A stretch of DNA of 64,000 nt from Coniochaeta sp. PMI_546. Its lineage: Eukaryota > Ascomycota > Sordariomycetes > Coniochaetales > Coniochaetaceae. Shown here in pieces: positions 24,171 to 37,919 of the stretch. Under the pieces are notes generated by a model. It saw only the letters and a program-made list of their open reading frames with translations, had not been told where the DNA came from and did not search any database. Both the position numbers and the translations under genes were made by a program. The stretch lies in assembly GCA_021432605.1 (NCBI GenBank), contig MU271144.1:2972606-3036605 (forward strand). The letters run 5' to 3'. How positions within the stretch are numbered: the stretch's first letter is position 1; each line of letters begins with the position of its first letter.

Positions 24171-27100
24171 CTACTCACCAGCCTCGACTGCCTTGGTTTG
24201 GGCGACATGGTCGGTTTCAGGGTCTCCTGATCCCGCCTCCCCGACTGATGGTGCTGGTTCTGTTGACGTCGTCGTCGTCGCCGCCGTCGCTCCACCGCGA
24301 CCCAAGCCCTTCATCTCCAGCACGTCTGACTCGCCAACTTGCGACTCGTCGCCTTGCGGCCCTTCTAGACCCTCGCTGTTCTGCGTCGTCTCGTGCGACT
24401 CGCCGTTCTGCTTCTCCTGGAAGGAAAACGCATCCGACAGGTTGACGGCGAGGAATGTCTTGGGAAGCTTGACCCTGCAGAGGGGGAAACAAAAAGATTA
24501 GCTAAAACCGAGTGCTCACAGACAGGCCAAGTGGCAAAGCGAGAAAAACAAAATGATTGCCAACACTTACTGGTGGAACTTCGTCTTCAGCGTCTCAATG
24601 ACCTGCTTCCAGTCCCCGTGAGCCGTCAGGCTGCGCCGCGGCGCGCACCCGATGCAGTGCCTGCTGTCAAGCTGGACGTCCAGCGGATCGAAGACGTGAC
24701 ATCCGGGACTGATCGTGATCCGGATGCTGTACGCGAAGGCCGACGTCTGGTCTGTCCCGACCCCGGACGGCACCTTGGTCTCGGACTCGTACAGCTCGAA
24801 GCAGATCTGGCTCAGGTAGTCCAGCTCCGGGATGGTGCTGCGCTGGATCTTGGTCTCGATCCCCCCCTCGAGGATGCAGTTGAGCAGCGTGTAGATGTGC
24901 GACTCCTTGGTGAAGTAGAAGAAGCTCTTGGCCTCGTCGCTGGCCTGCATCTCCTCCAGGTCCTGCACGATCTCCTTGAGCAGCGGCAGCGAGGTCAGGA
25001 GGCCGATCTCCAGCTTCTCGCTGTCCGAGATGCCGTACTCCTGCGGGCAGATGAAGTCGAACAGCACCTTGGCCAGCTGGTACAGCTCCCGCAGGGGCTC
25101 GAACCGCGCGTCCATCTTGGTCTTGTTCTGGCTCGTGCCCTTGTACAGGTGGAAGTACTGCTCGCCGGGCGACGTCTCGCCCGCGTGCCGCAGGCCGTTC
25201 ATCCACGACCGCCGCCGGAAGATGCGCTTGACGCGGGGGTTGGCGTCGCCCGTCTTCTCCGTCTTGTCCGACGAGGCGCTGGAGTGTACCTTTTCGGACT
25301 TGGAGTCGTCGGTGACCGGCTTGCTTGCCGCACTCGCCTCCTCGGCGTCCCGAACCGCCGCGGCGCCCGAGATGCTAGTCCGCGACTCCTTGATGCTGCT
25401 AGCAGCCGAGGCGAGGCCGTAGTCCTCCTCGAGCATGCTCTTGGGCGGGGTAAACACCCATTCCAGGAACTGGCGGTTGTGCAGGGCGTCAAACTTCATC
25501 GTGTCGTACAGCTCCGATATCTTGCTGGGGTCGACCTTCTCGCCGTCGCAGAACTCGGCGAAGAGCTTCTCCCACCGCTCGCGGAACAGCTCCGCGTCTT
25601 CGCCGCAGCACCACCGGGCCTGGATCTCGTTGACGGCGTTGACCTGCGACAGGCTCGAGCTCAGGTGCGCGTGCGAGTGCGAGTTGGAGTGCAGGCGCGA
25701 GTGGCTGTGCGAGTTCTCGCTCGATGCCTTGTCGACAGAGGGCGGGTTGGAGATGGCGTTGAGCGAGTTGACGGCCCCGCTGTACAGCTTGGTGTAGTTG
25801 CTCTGCATCACCTTCCTGTGGAAGTTCATGAGCTGCACCACGCGCGTCTGCACCTCGGACGGCTCCGGCATGTTCTCCGGCCAGGCGAACTGGGGCGGGC
25901 GCTCGTTGCCCTTGCGGAGGAGGCCCTTGAGCTTCTTCTTTACCTTGTCCATCTCGTCCTTTGCCGCGTTGGAGTCGTCGAGCAGGTCCTTGCGGATCGT
26001 GATGAAGTCTTCCGGAACCTCCTTCTGCTCCAGGAAGCTGGAGGCCCAGATCTGTGCGCTCGTGGTGACGCGCCGCTCGCTGCTGCTGTAGACGTGCACC
26101 TCGTCCAGGATGTCGCGGTTCAGGAGGAGGAAGTCTTTGCGCATGTTCTCGCCGAGCTCCTGGGACTGGTACCGCGCCGAATGAGTCGGCTCGCCCCCCC
26201 ACTTGACGATGAGCTGGAGCTTGTCGAGCACGAGACTATTCTCGGCGGCGGTGAATTTGGACATGGTGACGCCCGATAGCGAGTCCTGACGCTTCGGTTG
26301 GTGGCGATATTTAGTTTCTTCCTTTCCAGAATCAAGCGCAAGTTCCTCTCCTGAATGTACCGCTACGTCTGGCACCTCGGCCGGGGGCGACGATTTCTTG
26401 TTCTCTCCTTTAGCCACACCTTCCTCTACAGACGGCATCTCATCCGTCTTCTTTGCATCTGTCTTTTGCTTGCGGAACATGGGCTTGATTTGCACCTTGG
26501 TCCCCGCCCAGCCGCCCTTCTTGACCAGCACGTTCCGGAGCGCCTTGAGTTTGGCCCTGTCCTCGACGCCAGCCACCATGGCCTTGTCGACGGCGTGGAT
26601 GACGCTGCCGAGAGCTGCCTCCCCTATGAGCAGAACCTCCTCTTGATGCCCCTTGAGCAGTTCAATGAAGGGTTCGGTGTGGAAGGTGAACTTGTACTTC
26701 TGCTTCGGCGTGCGGTCCGCATGGCGGATGACGGACACGATGCCCTTCAGCTTCCAAGAGTGCTTCGGTGGCGGAGGAGGCGGCGGCGTCTGCCCGTGGG
26801 CGTCGTGGGTCTCTGCCAGAGACGCGTCTGGAGCGAGGGACGGGGATGACGGAACGGTCTTTGCTGCTTTTGGTGGGGAACTGCTCTCGACGGCCACGGA
26901 CGGTGGGAGAAGGTGCAGACCGCTGGCCGCATTCTGGAGCTTGGAGAGCAGAGCGCTGTCCGATTTGACCGACGAGCCTGTCTCGGACAGCTGGCTGGCT
27001 CCGACAGCATTGTCGGTTCCTACGGACGAGGCGCCGCTTGTGGGCGGCTTGCCCTGGATTCCGAGCCCGCCGGAGGCTGGAGTAGGTTCTCTGTCTTTGG

Positions 27101-29483
27101 CTGCCATGGACGACCGCGCCGTCATGGGATCGACCTCGGAGAGCGCAGGGGAGGGAATCGGCGAAGCCAAGCCGTTTCTACGTAATCTCTCCTTGATAAA
27201 CAGATCTTTGAGGATGCTGGAGCAGTGATCGTAGTAATCATCATTGTCCTTCACAAAGCTCCAGCCATTGACATCAATGACATAGCTCTTGCCCCCAGCC
27301 CGCAGGAAATCAAACCCGCAGACGCGCTGCCCGAAGGCGGTCGAGATCTTGCTCGCAATCTCCTTCTCCTCCGGGTTCAGCGCCGTCACGTAGCGTATCT
27401 CTTTCCCGTGCGTGTTGCGCCGCACAACGCCGTCGACGACGGGCGACTTGCGCGTCTCGGCGTGGCAGTAGTTGGGCCCTACCGTGTAGGCCTTGACATC
27501 CTCGGCGTTGTCGACTCTCATAAACTTCTCGTAGATGTAACTCTCCTCCGGATGCGTGATGGCGCGTGGTGTGCTGAGGTCGGGCACGAACTCGCTGCTC
27601 TTGTTGCCGATCTTGCGGAAGAGCTTGCGGGCGCCGCCGCCCATGGCCTTGGAGAAGTAGATGATGATGTTGTGGTCCTCGCCGCTGGTGGGCTTCTCGA
27701 CGAAGGGCTTCTTGAGGAGGGTGCCGTCCACGGACAGGATGTCGCCGTCGTCGAGCATCTCGATCTTGCGCGGTGACTGGGCCTTGGCCGTGGATGGGTC
27801 CGTGGGTTCGAACGTGATGCCGCTGACTTCTTTCATGTGCTTTGCTAGGTCGGCCGTTAGGATGCTGGGTCCACCGTCGCGGTTCACTTCTATGCGTTGT
27901 GGCGTGGGGACTCCGATGCGGTCCAGTAGGCGGAGGCAGAGACGTCTGTCCCAGAGGATCTGTTGCATGGGGACATCGTTCACGCAGAACGGCTTTCGCG
28001 CCTTGACATATGCGATAGCCTTATCGAGTGGGAAACCGTCCGAGTAGAAAGAGATGAGGTAGTCGCTGTGTCAATATGTCAGTAAGGTACACAACTCAAC
28101 ACACCTCAGGGGTAGAGAAAGAGAGAAAGAGAGACTCGTAGCATACCATATAGGCCAGTTCTCAATCTCCTCATCAAGAATAACCTTGTCTCCAAAGACG
28201 CAAACGTCGAATTCCCTGTTTGCTATCAGACGGCCTAGAATGTTCCTGCTTGGTTTGCTCCTCGCCTTGACGTCCAAAGCACAGACACCAATGGTACCGT
28301 ACCGCGCCGGTTTAACCTCTTCCTTCTCCCTGACGGGCATACGATCACTGCTCGGGCTGTGACTACTAAGCGCCGTGCTTCCTCCGCTGAATCTCCGCTT
28401 CGTCCTACTGCGCGATCTGGTAGGCAGGGGCCGTCCTGCCGGAGCATTGCTAGATGTAGCGGGCCCTCCGGCCGCGGGGTCGGATTTCGGGCCGGCCGGT
28501 TGGGGTGTCCGCTTGATCATGTCTGTGAAATGGTGGGGGTGCTGCATAGACGAATCCTTGGGTGCGAGGTGGTGCGAGCCGGTAACAGTGCCCTGGCTCC
28601 CCGTGGTGACAGTCACGTTGGACAGAGTAGCCTCGGACTGCGCGGCCGAGGGGGCGGGGTTAGCTGCCCCTGGAGTCTTGCCAACGCCAGCAGCAGCGGC
28701 CGTAGGAGAGACAAGCCCGGACATGGTTCGGTGAGAGGAGCCGGGAACGGGAAATGCGTTGCCGTTATCGCTACCGTTGGCAGACGCTGCAGAGCTGGGC
28801 ACGCCACGGGCCGAGGTCAGACTATACAGGGAGCTCACACTCATGCGCTTGCTACCCGTGTCGGGGTTCGTGTCGGCGGTGGAGATGGACGACCGGCTGG
28901 ACGGCATAAAGGCTGACTCGGGCAGTCGGTATGCGGAGAACTCGGGGTTATGAGCGCCGGCTAGCAGACGGGGAGTAGTCTCGAGAGAGTTTCCAAAGGC
29001 GGCGACGACCACGGGAACGCTACTGCTGTCGACAGCGAAGTCACGGGGCGAGTAGGGGACGGCAGCAGGGTCTTCGCTCGGGTTCCAGATCTCCGAGCCT
29101 ATCGATGCGGCTCTGCTGTGCGAGAGGGACGACCTAGGACTCTTCACTGCCGGGGAATTGGCGGCGTGCTGCTGTGGAGAAGGTCTCGAGAGGGGAGGGG
29201 GCATGGACAGGCTGGCTCGCTCGACGTGTGTCTCGGTGGTGCCAGGTTCGGCGTGTCTGCTCTTTCGACTCGGCACTAGGAAGGACAGGGACGTCACGTT
29301 CTGCAAAGGATGGGAAGACGACGAGGATCTGGTTGTCTTTGATCGAGAGCTGGAGGCGGCAGGAATTGGGGGAGAGGCAGAACCGGGGAGAGACGACGAC
29401 ATTGAGGGGCCGGGACTCTGGGTACGGCCTGGATCCGGGATTTCCTGCGGGCTCGGAGTCCCACCCGAGTTCTTAGTGTCCAT
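24171..29483 (-). CDS. Inositol hexakisphosphate / diphosphoinositol-pentakisphosphate kinase (VIP1/Asp1/PPIP5K)
   Basis: This bifunctional enzyme makes and removes 1-diphosphate inositol pyrophosphates, acting in phosphate signalling, microtubule control and polarised growth. Three exons: 28147-29483, 24571-28065 and 24171-24474 (introns 81 and 96 nt, canonical ends), giving about 1,711 residues. The start [15 protein letters not shown] is the best ATG; an upstream extension is possible. Residues 1-390 are Ser/Pro-rich and disordered. The N-terminal kinase part begins with [19 protein letters not shown], crosses intron 1 at [16 protein letters not shown], and continues through the ATP-grasp domain ([28 protein letters not shown]-like and [20 protein letters not shown]). 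A linker with seven prolines leads to the histidine acid phosphatase-like domain from about residue 880, with [13 protein letters not shown]. Exon 3 adds [14 protein letters not shown] and a variable acidic tail. It is long for the family because of the N-terminus and linker. It lies head-to-head with KRR1. Confidence 0.93.
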
Positions 29484-30309
29484 TGCTGCGTTTGTATGGG
29501 GAACCACAGTAGCAGCACACTGGCACGGGACGACACCTGCCACAGTAGCACAGCGGCGCGATGACAGACCTGACAGACCAACGGCGTGTCGTAACAAGCA
29601 CAAGTTTTGCTAGTAGACTAGTCGGTGGGCGGTGGTCCCATCAGCATCCTGGTAAGGCCACAAAAAAGTGTCCACAGCCGCGAGTCTAGACTGCCGAGTA
29701 CTGTGTACTGTAGTCCGCCGGTCCTCTATCACAGTAGAGTCCTGCCTGTCCTGACACAGACCAGAATGCCTCGACTGGATGGTCCTTGTTCTCAGGTCAG
29801 CGTTAGTCCGGACTAAGATTGTGACTTTGAGGGGACGAAATGGTAATTACTAGACGGAAAAGGTACTACCTTGCATACAAAGCTAAACAGAAAATAAAGG
29901 TAAAGCGGTCCCTGAACTGAAAGCGTCAAGATCTGGAATGCATGCAACTAGTTGGACTTAGTATGTATATACTGTGTAGCGTCCTGCGTTGTGTGGGCTG
30001 TCCAGCATTTTCGCCCTTCCCTCGGAACCTACCACAGTAAGCTACACTAGTGTACCTCCTGTCGTGATATGACGTCTGTGTGAGAGGGCCAGTGAAATTC
30101 TTGCATATTGTGGTCCCTCGGTCCTCAGTGGTTCCATCTGCTCGGGACAGCGCCAGGCGAATCGGGCGGTGTCCCTCGTGAGGGTCGGGGTCGGTCTGTC
30201 CATGATGAGGGGCGGTTCATGAGGGTGGAGCTTCCCTCTTTCTCTGTGACCGCCTTTATAATGTACACTACTAGTATACAGTATCCGAGTTCGGACATGG
30301 ATATGATGA

Positions 30310-30320
30310 GGGTTAGGGTT
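30310..30320 (+). promoter_or_regulatory. Telobox-like element (GGGTTAGGGTT) upstream of KRR1
   Basis: Nearly two TTAGGG repeats lie 258 nt upstream of the KRR1 start. In yeasts, Tbf1-type proteins bind such repeats in promoters of ribosome-related genes; that this applies here is an inference from one site. Confidence 0.35.
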
Positions 30321-30377
30321 ATTGAGATCATGTTAACTGATAAGGATAAGATAAGAGATCTCGCTTATCTTGACTGA

Positions 30378-31547
<1,170 letters not shown>

Positions 31548-31690
31548 GTCTAGGTTTGGAGGCAGATGACCAGACCGTATGATGATACCCGCTTTCAATG
31601 TCACAAAATATTGACCATGGAACAGCTTTGTCTCTCTGTCTCTCTCTTTCTTTATACACTCATGTGACACACACTGCTCAGGACTCTCTT

Positions 31691-32932
31691 TTACAGTTTC
31701 GGACTCGACGAGGCGTCGCTCGGAGACTCAAACTCGATAACCAGCTTCCCAAACTGCCGCCCGGCCTTCATATCCTCGAACAAGCCGTCAATCCCCTCCA
31801 AATTATCGATCCCCTTGACCGTCCGGCTCACAACCGGCCTGATCTTCTTCTGCCTCACAAACTCCACCATCTCCCTGAACTCCTTCTTGCTCCCCATCGT
31901 GCTCCCCTTCAGCTCCACATTCTTCAGCACCGCCTGCATGAGCCAGTCCATCTTGGGCGAGACCGTCATGCCGTACTGCGCAATGACCCCTCCAGCCTTG
32001 AGCAGCCTGACCGTCTTACCCACCACCTCGCCGCCCGCACCGTCCACGACCGCGTCCAGGAACGGCCTGTCCTGCGGCAGCAACCCGGCCAGCTTCTTCT
32101 CCCACCCGGCCTCCTTGTACACCACACCACCTTTAGCACCCAAGCCCTTTGCCCTCGCGATCTTCTCCTCGTCGCCCGAGGTGACAAACACATTACACCC
32201 CATCGCCACAGCAAACTGCAGCGTCTGCAGCGCCACCCCGCCCCCAATCCCGGTAATCAGCACATTCCTCCCCTCCCTCGCATTCCCGCTCTTGGTCACC
32301 AGCGCCCTCCACCCCGTCAGCCCGACCAGCGGCAGCGCCGCCCCCTCGACCGGCGTCAAGTGCTCCGGCGCCAGCACCACCTCGCTCTCATCAACACACA
32401 CCAGCTCCTGGCCCGCCCCCCACTCCACCAGCGCCGCGCCGCCGACCACGCTGAACCGCTCCGCCGCCTCGGGACCCTCGGGGTCCGACTCCCACCCCTG
32501 CGCAGGGTAGAGCAGCACCGACTTCCCGACGGGCAGGGAGGTGTCCCGCCCTGCCTCGACGATCACGCCGTGCCCGTCGGCTAGGATCGGGTGGGTGAAG
32601 GATATGCCTGGGTAGAGGTGCTGGCGCTGGAAGAGGTCGCGGTGGTTGAGGGCCGCGGCCTGGATGCGGATTAGAAGCTGCTTGGGACCGGGCGTTGGGC
32701 GGGGGACTTCGGTGAGCTGGAGACTGGAGAAGGTGAGGGATGGTTAGAGGTCAGAGGTCAGAGGTTGAGATGTGAGAGGGGCGAGTCAATCGTGGTGAGT
32801 CAAGGGGAAGAAAAGAGAGGACGATGAGAGGAGATGAAGGAAGGGGACAGAGGAAAGGGGAAAGACGTACGGATAGTAGACCTTGCCCGGCTTGGCGCCT
32901 TCTATCTGCTTCAGTGTCAGAGCGCGCGGCAT
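31691..32932 (-). CDS. MDR-superfamily zinc-independent oxidoreductase (quinone oxidoreductase-like)
   Basis: A medium-chain dehydrogenase/reductase expected to use NAD(P)H. Two exons, 32871-32932 and 31691-32723, over a 147-nt intron (donor CC|GTACGT, acceptor TCTCCAG) give 364 residues. The start MPRALTLKQIEGAKPGKVYY is right at a conserved beginning. The GroES-like catalytic domain has TEVPRPTPGPKQLLIRIQ, AAALNHRDLFQRQHLYPG and ILADGHGVIVEAG. The Rossmann fold shows VLITGIGGGVALQTLQFAVA, a variant glycine-rich dinucleotide loop, and LDAVVDGAGGEVVGKTVRLL. The Cys ligands of the structural and catalytic zinc of true alcohol dehydrogenases are not evident. The natural substrate cannot be read from the sequence. 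Similar fungal proteins are conserved singletons of unknown role. Confidence 0.85.
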
Positions 32933-33733
32933 TGTGGAGGGAACTGCGTTGAGGTTATGTATATGATGGGAATGTCGTTCAGTCTTCTAGTTCAAGGTGT
33001 GTATATATATCTCAATTGATATGTTTGTAGCCTTGTGGACAGGTGGAGTGTATATATATATTATCCCTGACATGAACTCGAGGGCGGGTGTCCAAGTGCA
33101 TTAAATAAAATACCCAGCAAAAGGACGTCACCGATCTGGGACCTCCCCCGCTGCTGCGCTACCCTACAACATGGAACCCCCCCAGATTCATCACCCCGCA
33201 GTCGATGTACCGGCGAGACGGAGGGTGTCGAATATGCCTCGGTCAATTATTCCCGGATATTATTAAGCTTCTGCCAACATCTTTGTTCCCTGAGACACGG
33301 ATTTCACGGCGACAATTGCGTGTCCCGTGATCCAAAGGAGACAACCTGTTGCCCCAGCGGAACTCGAGGTTGTCCCGGTGGCCCTGCGACCGATGACTGA
33401 CGAGATTGAGCTTACGTGACACTAGATGCATAGGTATATGGCTTGGGAGATGATACTACTGTAGACGTATAGTTCTATCATCCACTCGAGTTGAGTAGAT
33501 CTAGATGATGATGCATGCATGCAAAAGTGTGTTCATTCATTCAAGATATAGCCAGATAACACCTCGAAACGCCCAGTTGCTCCGTGCGATGCCATGTAGT
33601 TAGTGTGCAAAGAAAGCCCCGTCATCCTCGAATGCAGCATGCATTTTCCTTTTAAGAAAAATCAAACAAAGTAGCGTGTGTGGTATATGTAATATGCAGT
33701 ATGCAGTTGTCTCGCGTGTGTCTCATGCCCCCT
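32933..33733. other. Intergenic region with TA-rich promoter tract
   Basis: About 0.8 kb between the start of the MDR oxidoreductase gene and the 3' end of the sterol-transporter gene, both on the minus strand. Two TATATATA tracts (33002-33010 and 33051-33062) lie 70-130 nt upstream of the oxidoreductase start and are likely its core promoter. A TGCATGCATGCA tract lies near 33510. No gene is supported. Confidence 0.5.
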
Positions 33734-36700
33734 TCAGTCCTGGGCCGCCTTCACCTCCGCCTCCCTCTCAACAACTTCCTTAAGGACCCTCAACTTCTCC
33801 TCCGTCACCCGGATAGCCTCCCTGATCTCCCGCTCCGACATCCGGTCCTCGCGCATCTTCTCCTCCATCGACCGCGGATCCGCCCCCTTCTTCCGCGGCA
33901 GCACTGCAGCGATCGGCGCCCCGTTCAGGCGCTCCAGCCCGACTCTCTCCTCCAGCCAGTCCCAGAGCTCGCTCTCCTCTCTCCTCCACATCTCCTCGTA
34001 GGCAGCCTGCCGGTCCGCGCTGGCGATGTACCCAAGCTCACGCCCGTACCGTCCCCCGGACGCGTTGGACCCGAACCCGAACCAGGTCGCCACGAGCAGA
34101 CCGACCAGGAGACCGTACACCACGTTGCCCGTCATGACAGGTCCAAGAATATCGACAAAGGGACCGAGGAATGGACGAGCAGGCTCAAAGAGACCCCAAT
34201 CTTGCTTGGGAACCGCTTTCCCGACGCCCTCGCCGTCGCTCGTAGGGTTGGACGGCGCGGACCGGCCCTTGCGGCCCTTCTTCCTCGTTTTGGGCTGGGC
34301 GCCGCCCAGCGTGCTGGACCTGGGCCGCGATACGACGGCGGCCTTTAGACTGGCAAAGAGATCCTTGCAGTACTGTGTCTGCCCGTCTTTTGCACCTTTC
34401 TCGATGGGACCTGAAGATTCTGTTAGCCGGGAAAACCGCGCGTCAGCTTGAGTAAAAAGTGCCACCTACCCTTGAGCCAGCTCTTGCCAGTCCATTCGAT
34501 CGTGCAGTTGGCCTGTACCCGGGTGCCGTTGTTCTCGGCCCACGAGAGACAGTACTTGGTCTTTACCGTGAATACGTTACCGCTCGGCACGTCCGGGTTC
34601 TGCGTCGAGCAGGATATGTTGACCGCCTTTTCGAGGTCCAGGTTGTCCAGCTGTTCCGTGACGATACACTTGGTCTGCTTCGGTCCAATAGACGCGTAGA
34701 GCGGCTTGATGTACGTGTAACCTCTCGACTTGTTCTCCTCTGTCAGTCCCTTCTTGTCCTCCAGTAGTCCGGTGAGCTCCGTACACTTCTGGTCGCCCGT
34801 GATCCACTTGGCCATCCACGCCGAGGAAGCCGGTCCGAACATCAAGTTGTACACCTTGCCGAGAGGCGCTGGTATAACATCATCACCTATCACTATGTCG
34901 TAATGTGTGGCTGCGTCTCCGCAGTCGGTCGGCGCATGTGTAGCCGGCCCCGGAAAATCTTGCGCGGGAGTTCCTGCCGCACGCTCCTCTGATTTAGCAG
35001 CAGGCATAGATAAGGGGGCGCCGGATGGCTTTCGCGCAACAGCTTTCTCGCCGTTCGCATCAAGAGATGTCTGTTCCGTCGCTTGAGTGGTCTCGACCGT
35101 ATCGTCATTGTCCTCATCCTCGTCGTAGATGTCGTCGCCATCCTCATCGCTGTCACTCCCTGACCCCGATATGGTGGCACTACCCCCGATAGATGATGTG
35201 TCGACGTCTATCTTCTCCGTCCTATCGCCTCCGGTCTCGTCGATTCGAACGCCGTTGAGAGAGCTCTTCAAGCTCGGATGGCCGAGCTTCCATATCTTCA
35301 CAATCAGGTCATACGTCGCGTCTCGGCCGGTGAAAGACGCAAACACATGTTTCGCATGGAGCGTGGAGATCTCCAGGCCGTTCTTGAACACCAGAGCCGT
35401 GCTCCGCTTCTCCACAGCCACAATCTCATCGAAGCTCATCACAAGAGTCGTCACCCAGCCGAATATGTTACTGCTGAAGCATAGGTGGCCCTCCGACACG
35501 TACAGTCTGCCATGCGCCAGGATCTCGCGCTGGAGGGCGCAGCTATAGTCCTCAATCAGATAGTCGTCGTCCGGCACGCTCTTGAAAAGGGCGTGGAAGT
35601 CACGATTCCGCTTCTTGCTCGCTACCGCAAATCCCGTAAGCTTCGGCGCGTTCGACTCCGTCTGGGGCCGGGTGATGGAAGCGTTCGCGGCGGCAATGGC
35701 GGCAGCGATGGTACCCCCCGTGGCGCCAGTCGCAACACTGCTGCCCCGTTTCCTCCGCCCCGCGATAGCGCTGCGGATACTCCCGCTCCTCGCAATGCCG
35801 GCCTTGCCTTCGTAGACGCTACCTTGCGGTGGCGTGCGCTCGCCCAGAGCGCTAGCTCCGACAGGTTCATACAGGGACTGCGGCCGGTTCAGGTCCTGTG
35901 AACGGTCAACCGCGTCCGACGAGTTGCTGTCAATGGGAGCGGATTCAGAACGTCCCCGCGCCGACTCGTTCTGCAGATCCGGAAACTTGGCCGTCAGGGG
36001 TGTCGCAGCAGCGCTCTTCGGCTCTTCTATGCCCAGCTGGCTCAAGCTTAGGTCACCCTTGCCAAGGGTCTTGACGGCGGGCTCCTTCGCATTCATTGAG
36101 TGCTCGCTTGTCGCACCTGTGCCCGACTCGACCTCTACACTGTCCTCTCCAGCTTGCGATTCGCTCTGCCCGTCTTCTTGTAGCGGTAGCCTGTTCCGAC
36201 TAGTTCCTTGGCCAAGGTTTGCGGTGCTTATACTGTTGCTAAGCGTATTCGCTGTGCTCTGGACCGTCGAGATCATGGACGAAAAGAAGCCGGACACCGA
36301 GTTTCCCGGCGATGCTGGGTTCTCGGGAGTCGGAGTTAGGGGCGCTGGGACGATATTCGAGAGCTTGCTGGGGCCCAGTGTGCCTGAACCAGCTCTGCGT
36401 CGCTGAGATATCATGTTCCCCTTTTGCGGCGATGCATTTGTCTGCGGCGACGTGGTCACTGTTGAAGTCCTGACTGGACTGGCCTGGAAGCTTGGATAAT
36501 GAGGGTCGGTCGGGGTCGGAGGTGTGTTCACTATTGTTGGAGTGTTGTTGTCGTTTGACGGGGGGGTTCGCGGTGGTCTAGAAGTATCAACCTTGGCGCC
36601 CTGCGAGAGGCGGCGGACACGTTCGGAGGACGCCGGCGCCTTGGTGGGCTCCGTCTCCTTAAGTGACTCCAAGTCTGTCTTTGACGAATTCAAAGAGGAT

Positions 36701-37919
36701 GACTTGGGTCGTACTGACTCGACAAGAGACTGTCTTTCTGGGCTCGGGCTGCCGGTGCCAGATGAGGTCTTCTTCTTGAAGACGTCGCGGAACCGGCCAA
36801 CCGGAGATGGGGACCGTTGTATCTTAGATGTAGGCGCCGCTAGACCTGTCTTGCTGGTGGTGAGGGCGGCGCCAGAGGCCAAGCTGTCCGTGCTCGTGCT
36901 GTTGACCGGGAAGGTAGAGGAGAAACGAGGTGAGGGGATGTCTGATGTTTGCGAAGGCTGTGTCTCCAAGTGGACAGCAGCCTGTACAATCGGAGAGTTT
37001 GTCGTCAGGTAGCCAATCTGGGAGGGATGCGTGGAAGTAATAGCTGGTCGGTCCGGCCTGGGGGTTTGTTGGTGTCACTGTTAGAGCTCCAACCCAAAAC
37101 AAATGATATGTACATAGGGGAGCGGATGAACAAGGAGTGAAAACAAGGAGTGCTGGGTGTTGGAGGCAGCATGAAAGACTAGGTAGAAAGAGTGCTTGGC
37201 GGTGGCATGGGACAATAATGATGTCAAGAAGTCTTTCGGTGGATTAGACTCCCAAGCCGCGCACTGTTGGAGGCTGATGCGGTGGATAGTAGAGTGTCTC
37301 TTCCTCACGCTGCCAATACGGTACGTTGTACGCGTACTGTGTAGCGAACACGACGGATCTGGGGGACGCCTGACCTGATCCGATTCAGGGTCTGCCGCTA
37401 GAACCCCGGCTGCCTTGCTGCACCGGAAAAGTATCACAGTAACGCATAGGGAAGGTAGGCAGCTGCTGAGGAGGAATGGAAAGCAGTGGAATCCGCAGCG
37501 ATGGGGAAGATGCACCAAAGACAAAAAAAAAAGACTTACAGTTCGGAATCTGAGTCGTAAGAAACCAGACTTATCTCCTCGCCTTGATCCGTCGTCATGT
37601 TGCTGTTGCTGTTGCTCTTGTGTAGACTATTGCTGCTGGTGCTGGGCCCAGTGCCAGTGCCAGTCCCAGTGCCAGTGCCGGCTGTTTGCTCGCGGCTGAT
37701 GATGGAGCGGCCCCTTGGCGTTGAACTGGCAGAACTGCCAGGTCCAGATCCATCTCCTCCTCCAGCTGCTCCATCTGCTCCACCGGATCCAGAAGCGGAT
37801 GCGGCCTCGTGGCCCTCATCATTGCTGCTGGTCGTCTCCGCGATGGATCCCTGCTTCTTGCGCCGTCTCTTTGCTGCGATGGATTTGGGGAGGAACTTGT
37901 CGAGGCCGTTGGCCTCCAT
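33734..37919 (-). CDS. GRAM/VASt-domain lipid transfer protein (LAM/Ysp2-type sterol transporter)
   Basis: LAM proteins sit in the ER at contact sites with the plasma membrane and move sterols through the StART-like VASt domain. Three exons: 37540-37919, 34470-37057 and 33734-34410, giving about 1,214 residues. The start at 37919 (MEANGLDKFLPKSIAAKRR) is the first ATG in the exon frame; an earlier exon cannot be excluded. Residues 1-130 are basic then acidic (VSYDSDSEL at the first junction), with a Gly-Thr repeat. A long Ser/Pro-rich disordered part follows. The GRAM domain lies at NRDFHALFKSVPDDDYLIED through EIVAVEKRSTALVFKNGLEI. An acidic stretch leads to the VASt domain, from YDIVIGDDVIPAPLGKVYNL to CTIEWTGKSWLKG. 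The last exon encodes a hydrophobic segment (GNVVYGLLVGLLVATWFGFG), the probable ER anchor, then a cytosolic coiled coil. It lies head-to-head with the MIT-domain gene. Confidence 0.9.
37648..37680. repeat. CCAGTG hexanucleotide repeat inside the sterol-transporter gene
   Basis: About five imperfect hexamer copies in exon 1 encode a Gly-Thr dipeptide run. Being a multiple of three it does not upset the frame, but copy number could vary between strains. Confidence 0.6.

Noticed and set aside
24393-26279. 628-codon open frame on the plus strand opposite VIP1
   Set aside because: It mirrors the VIP1 coding strand. GC-rich third positions leave the opposite strand open, and the product is a compositionally odd Leu/Val/Arg string.
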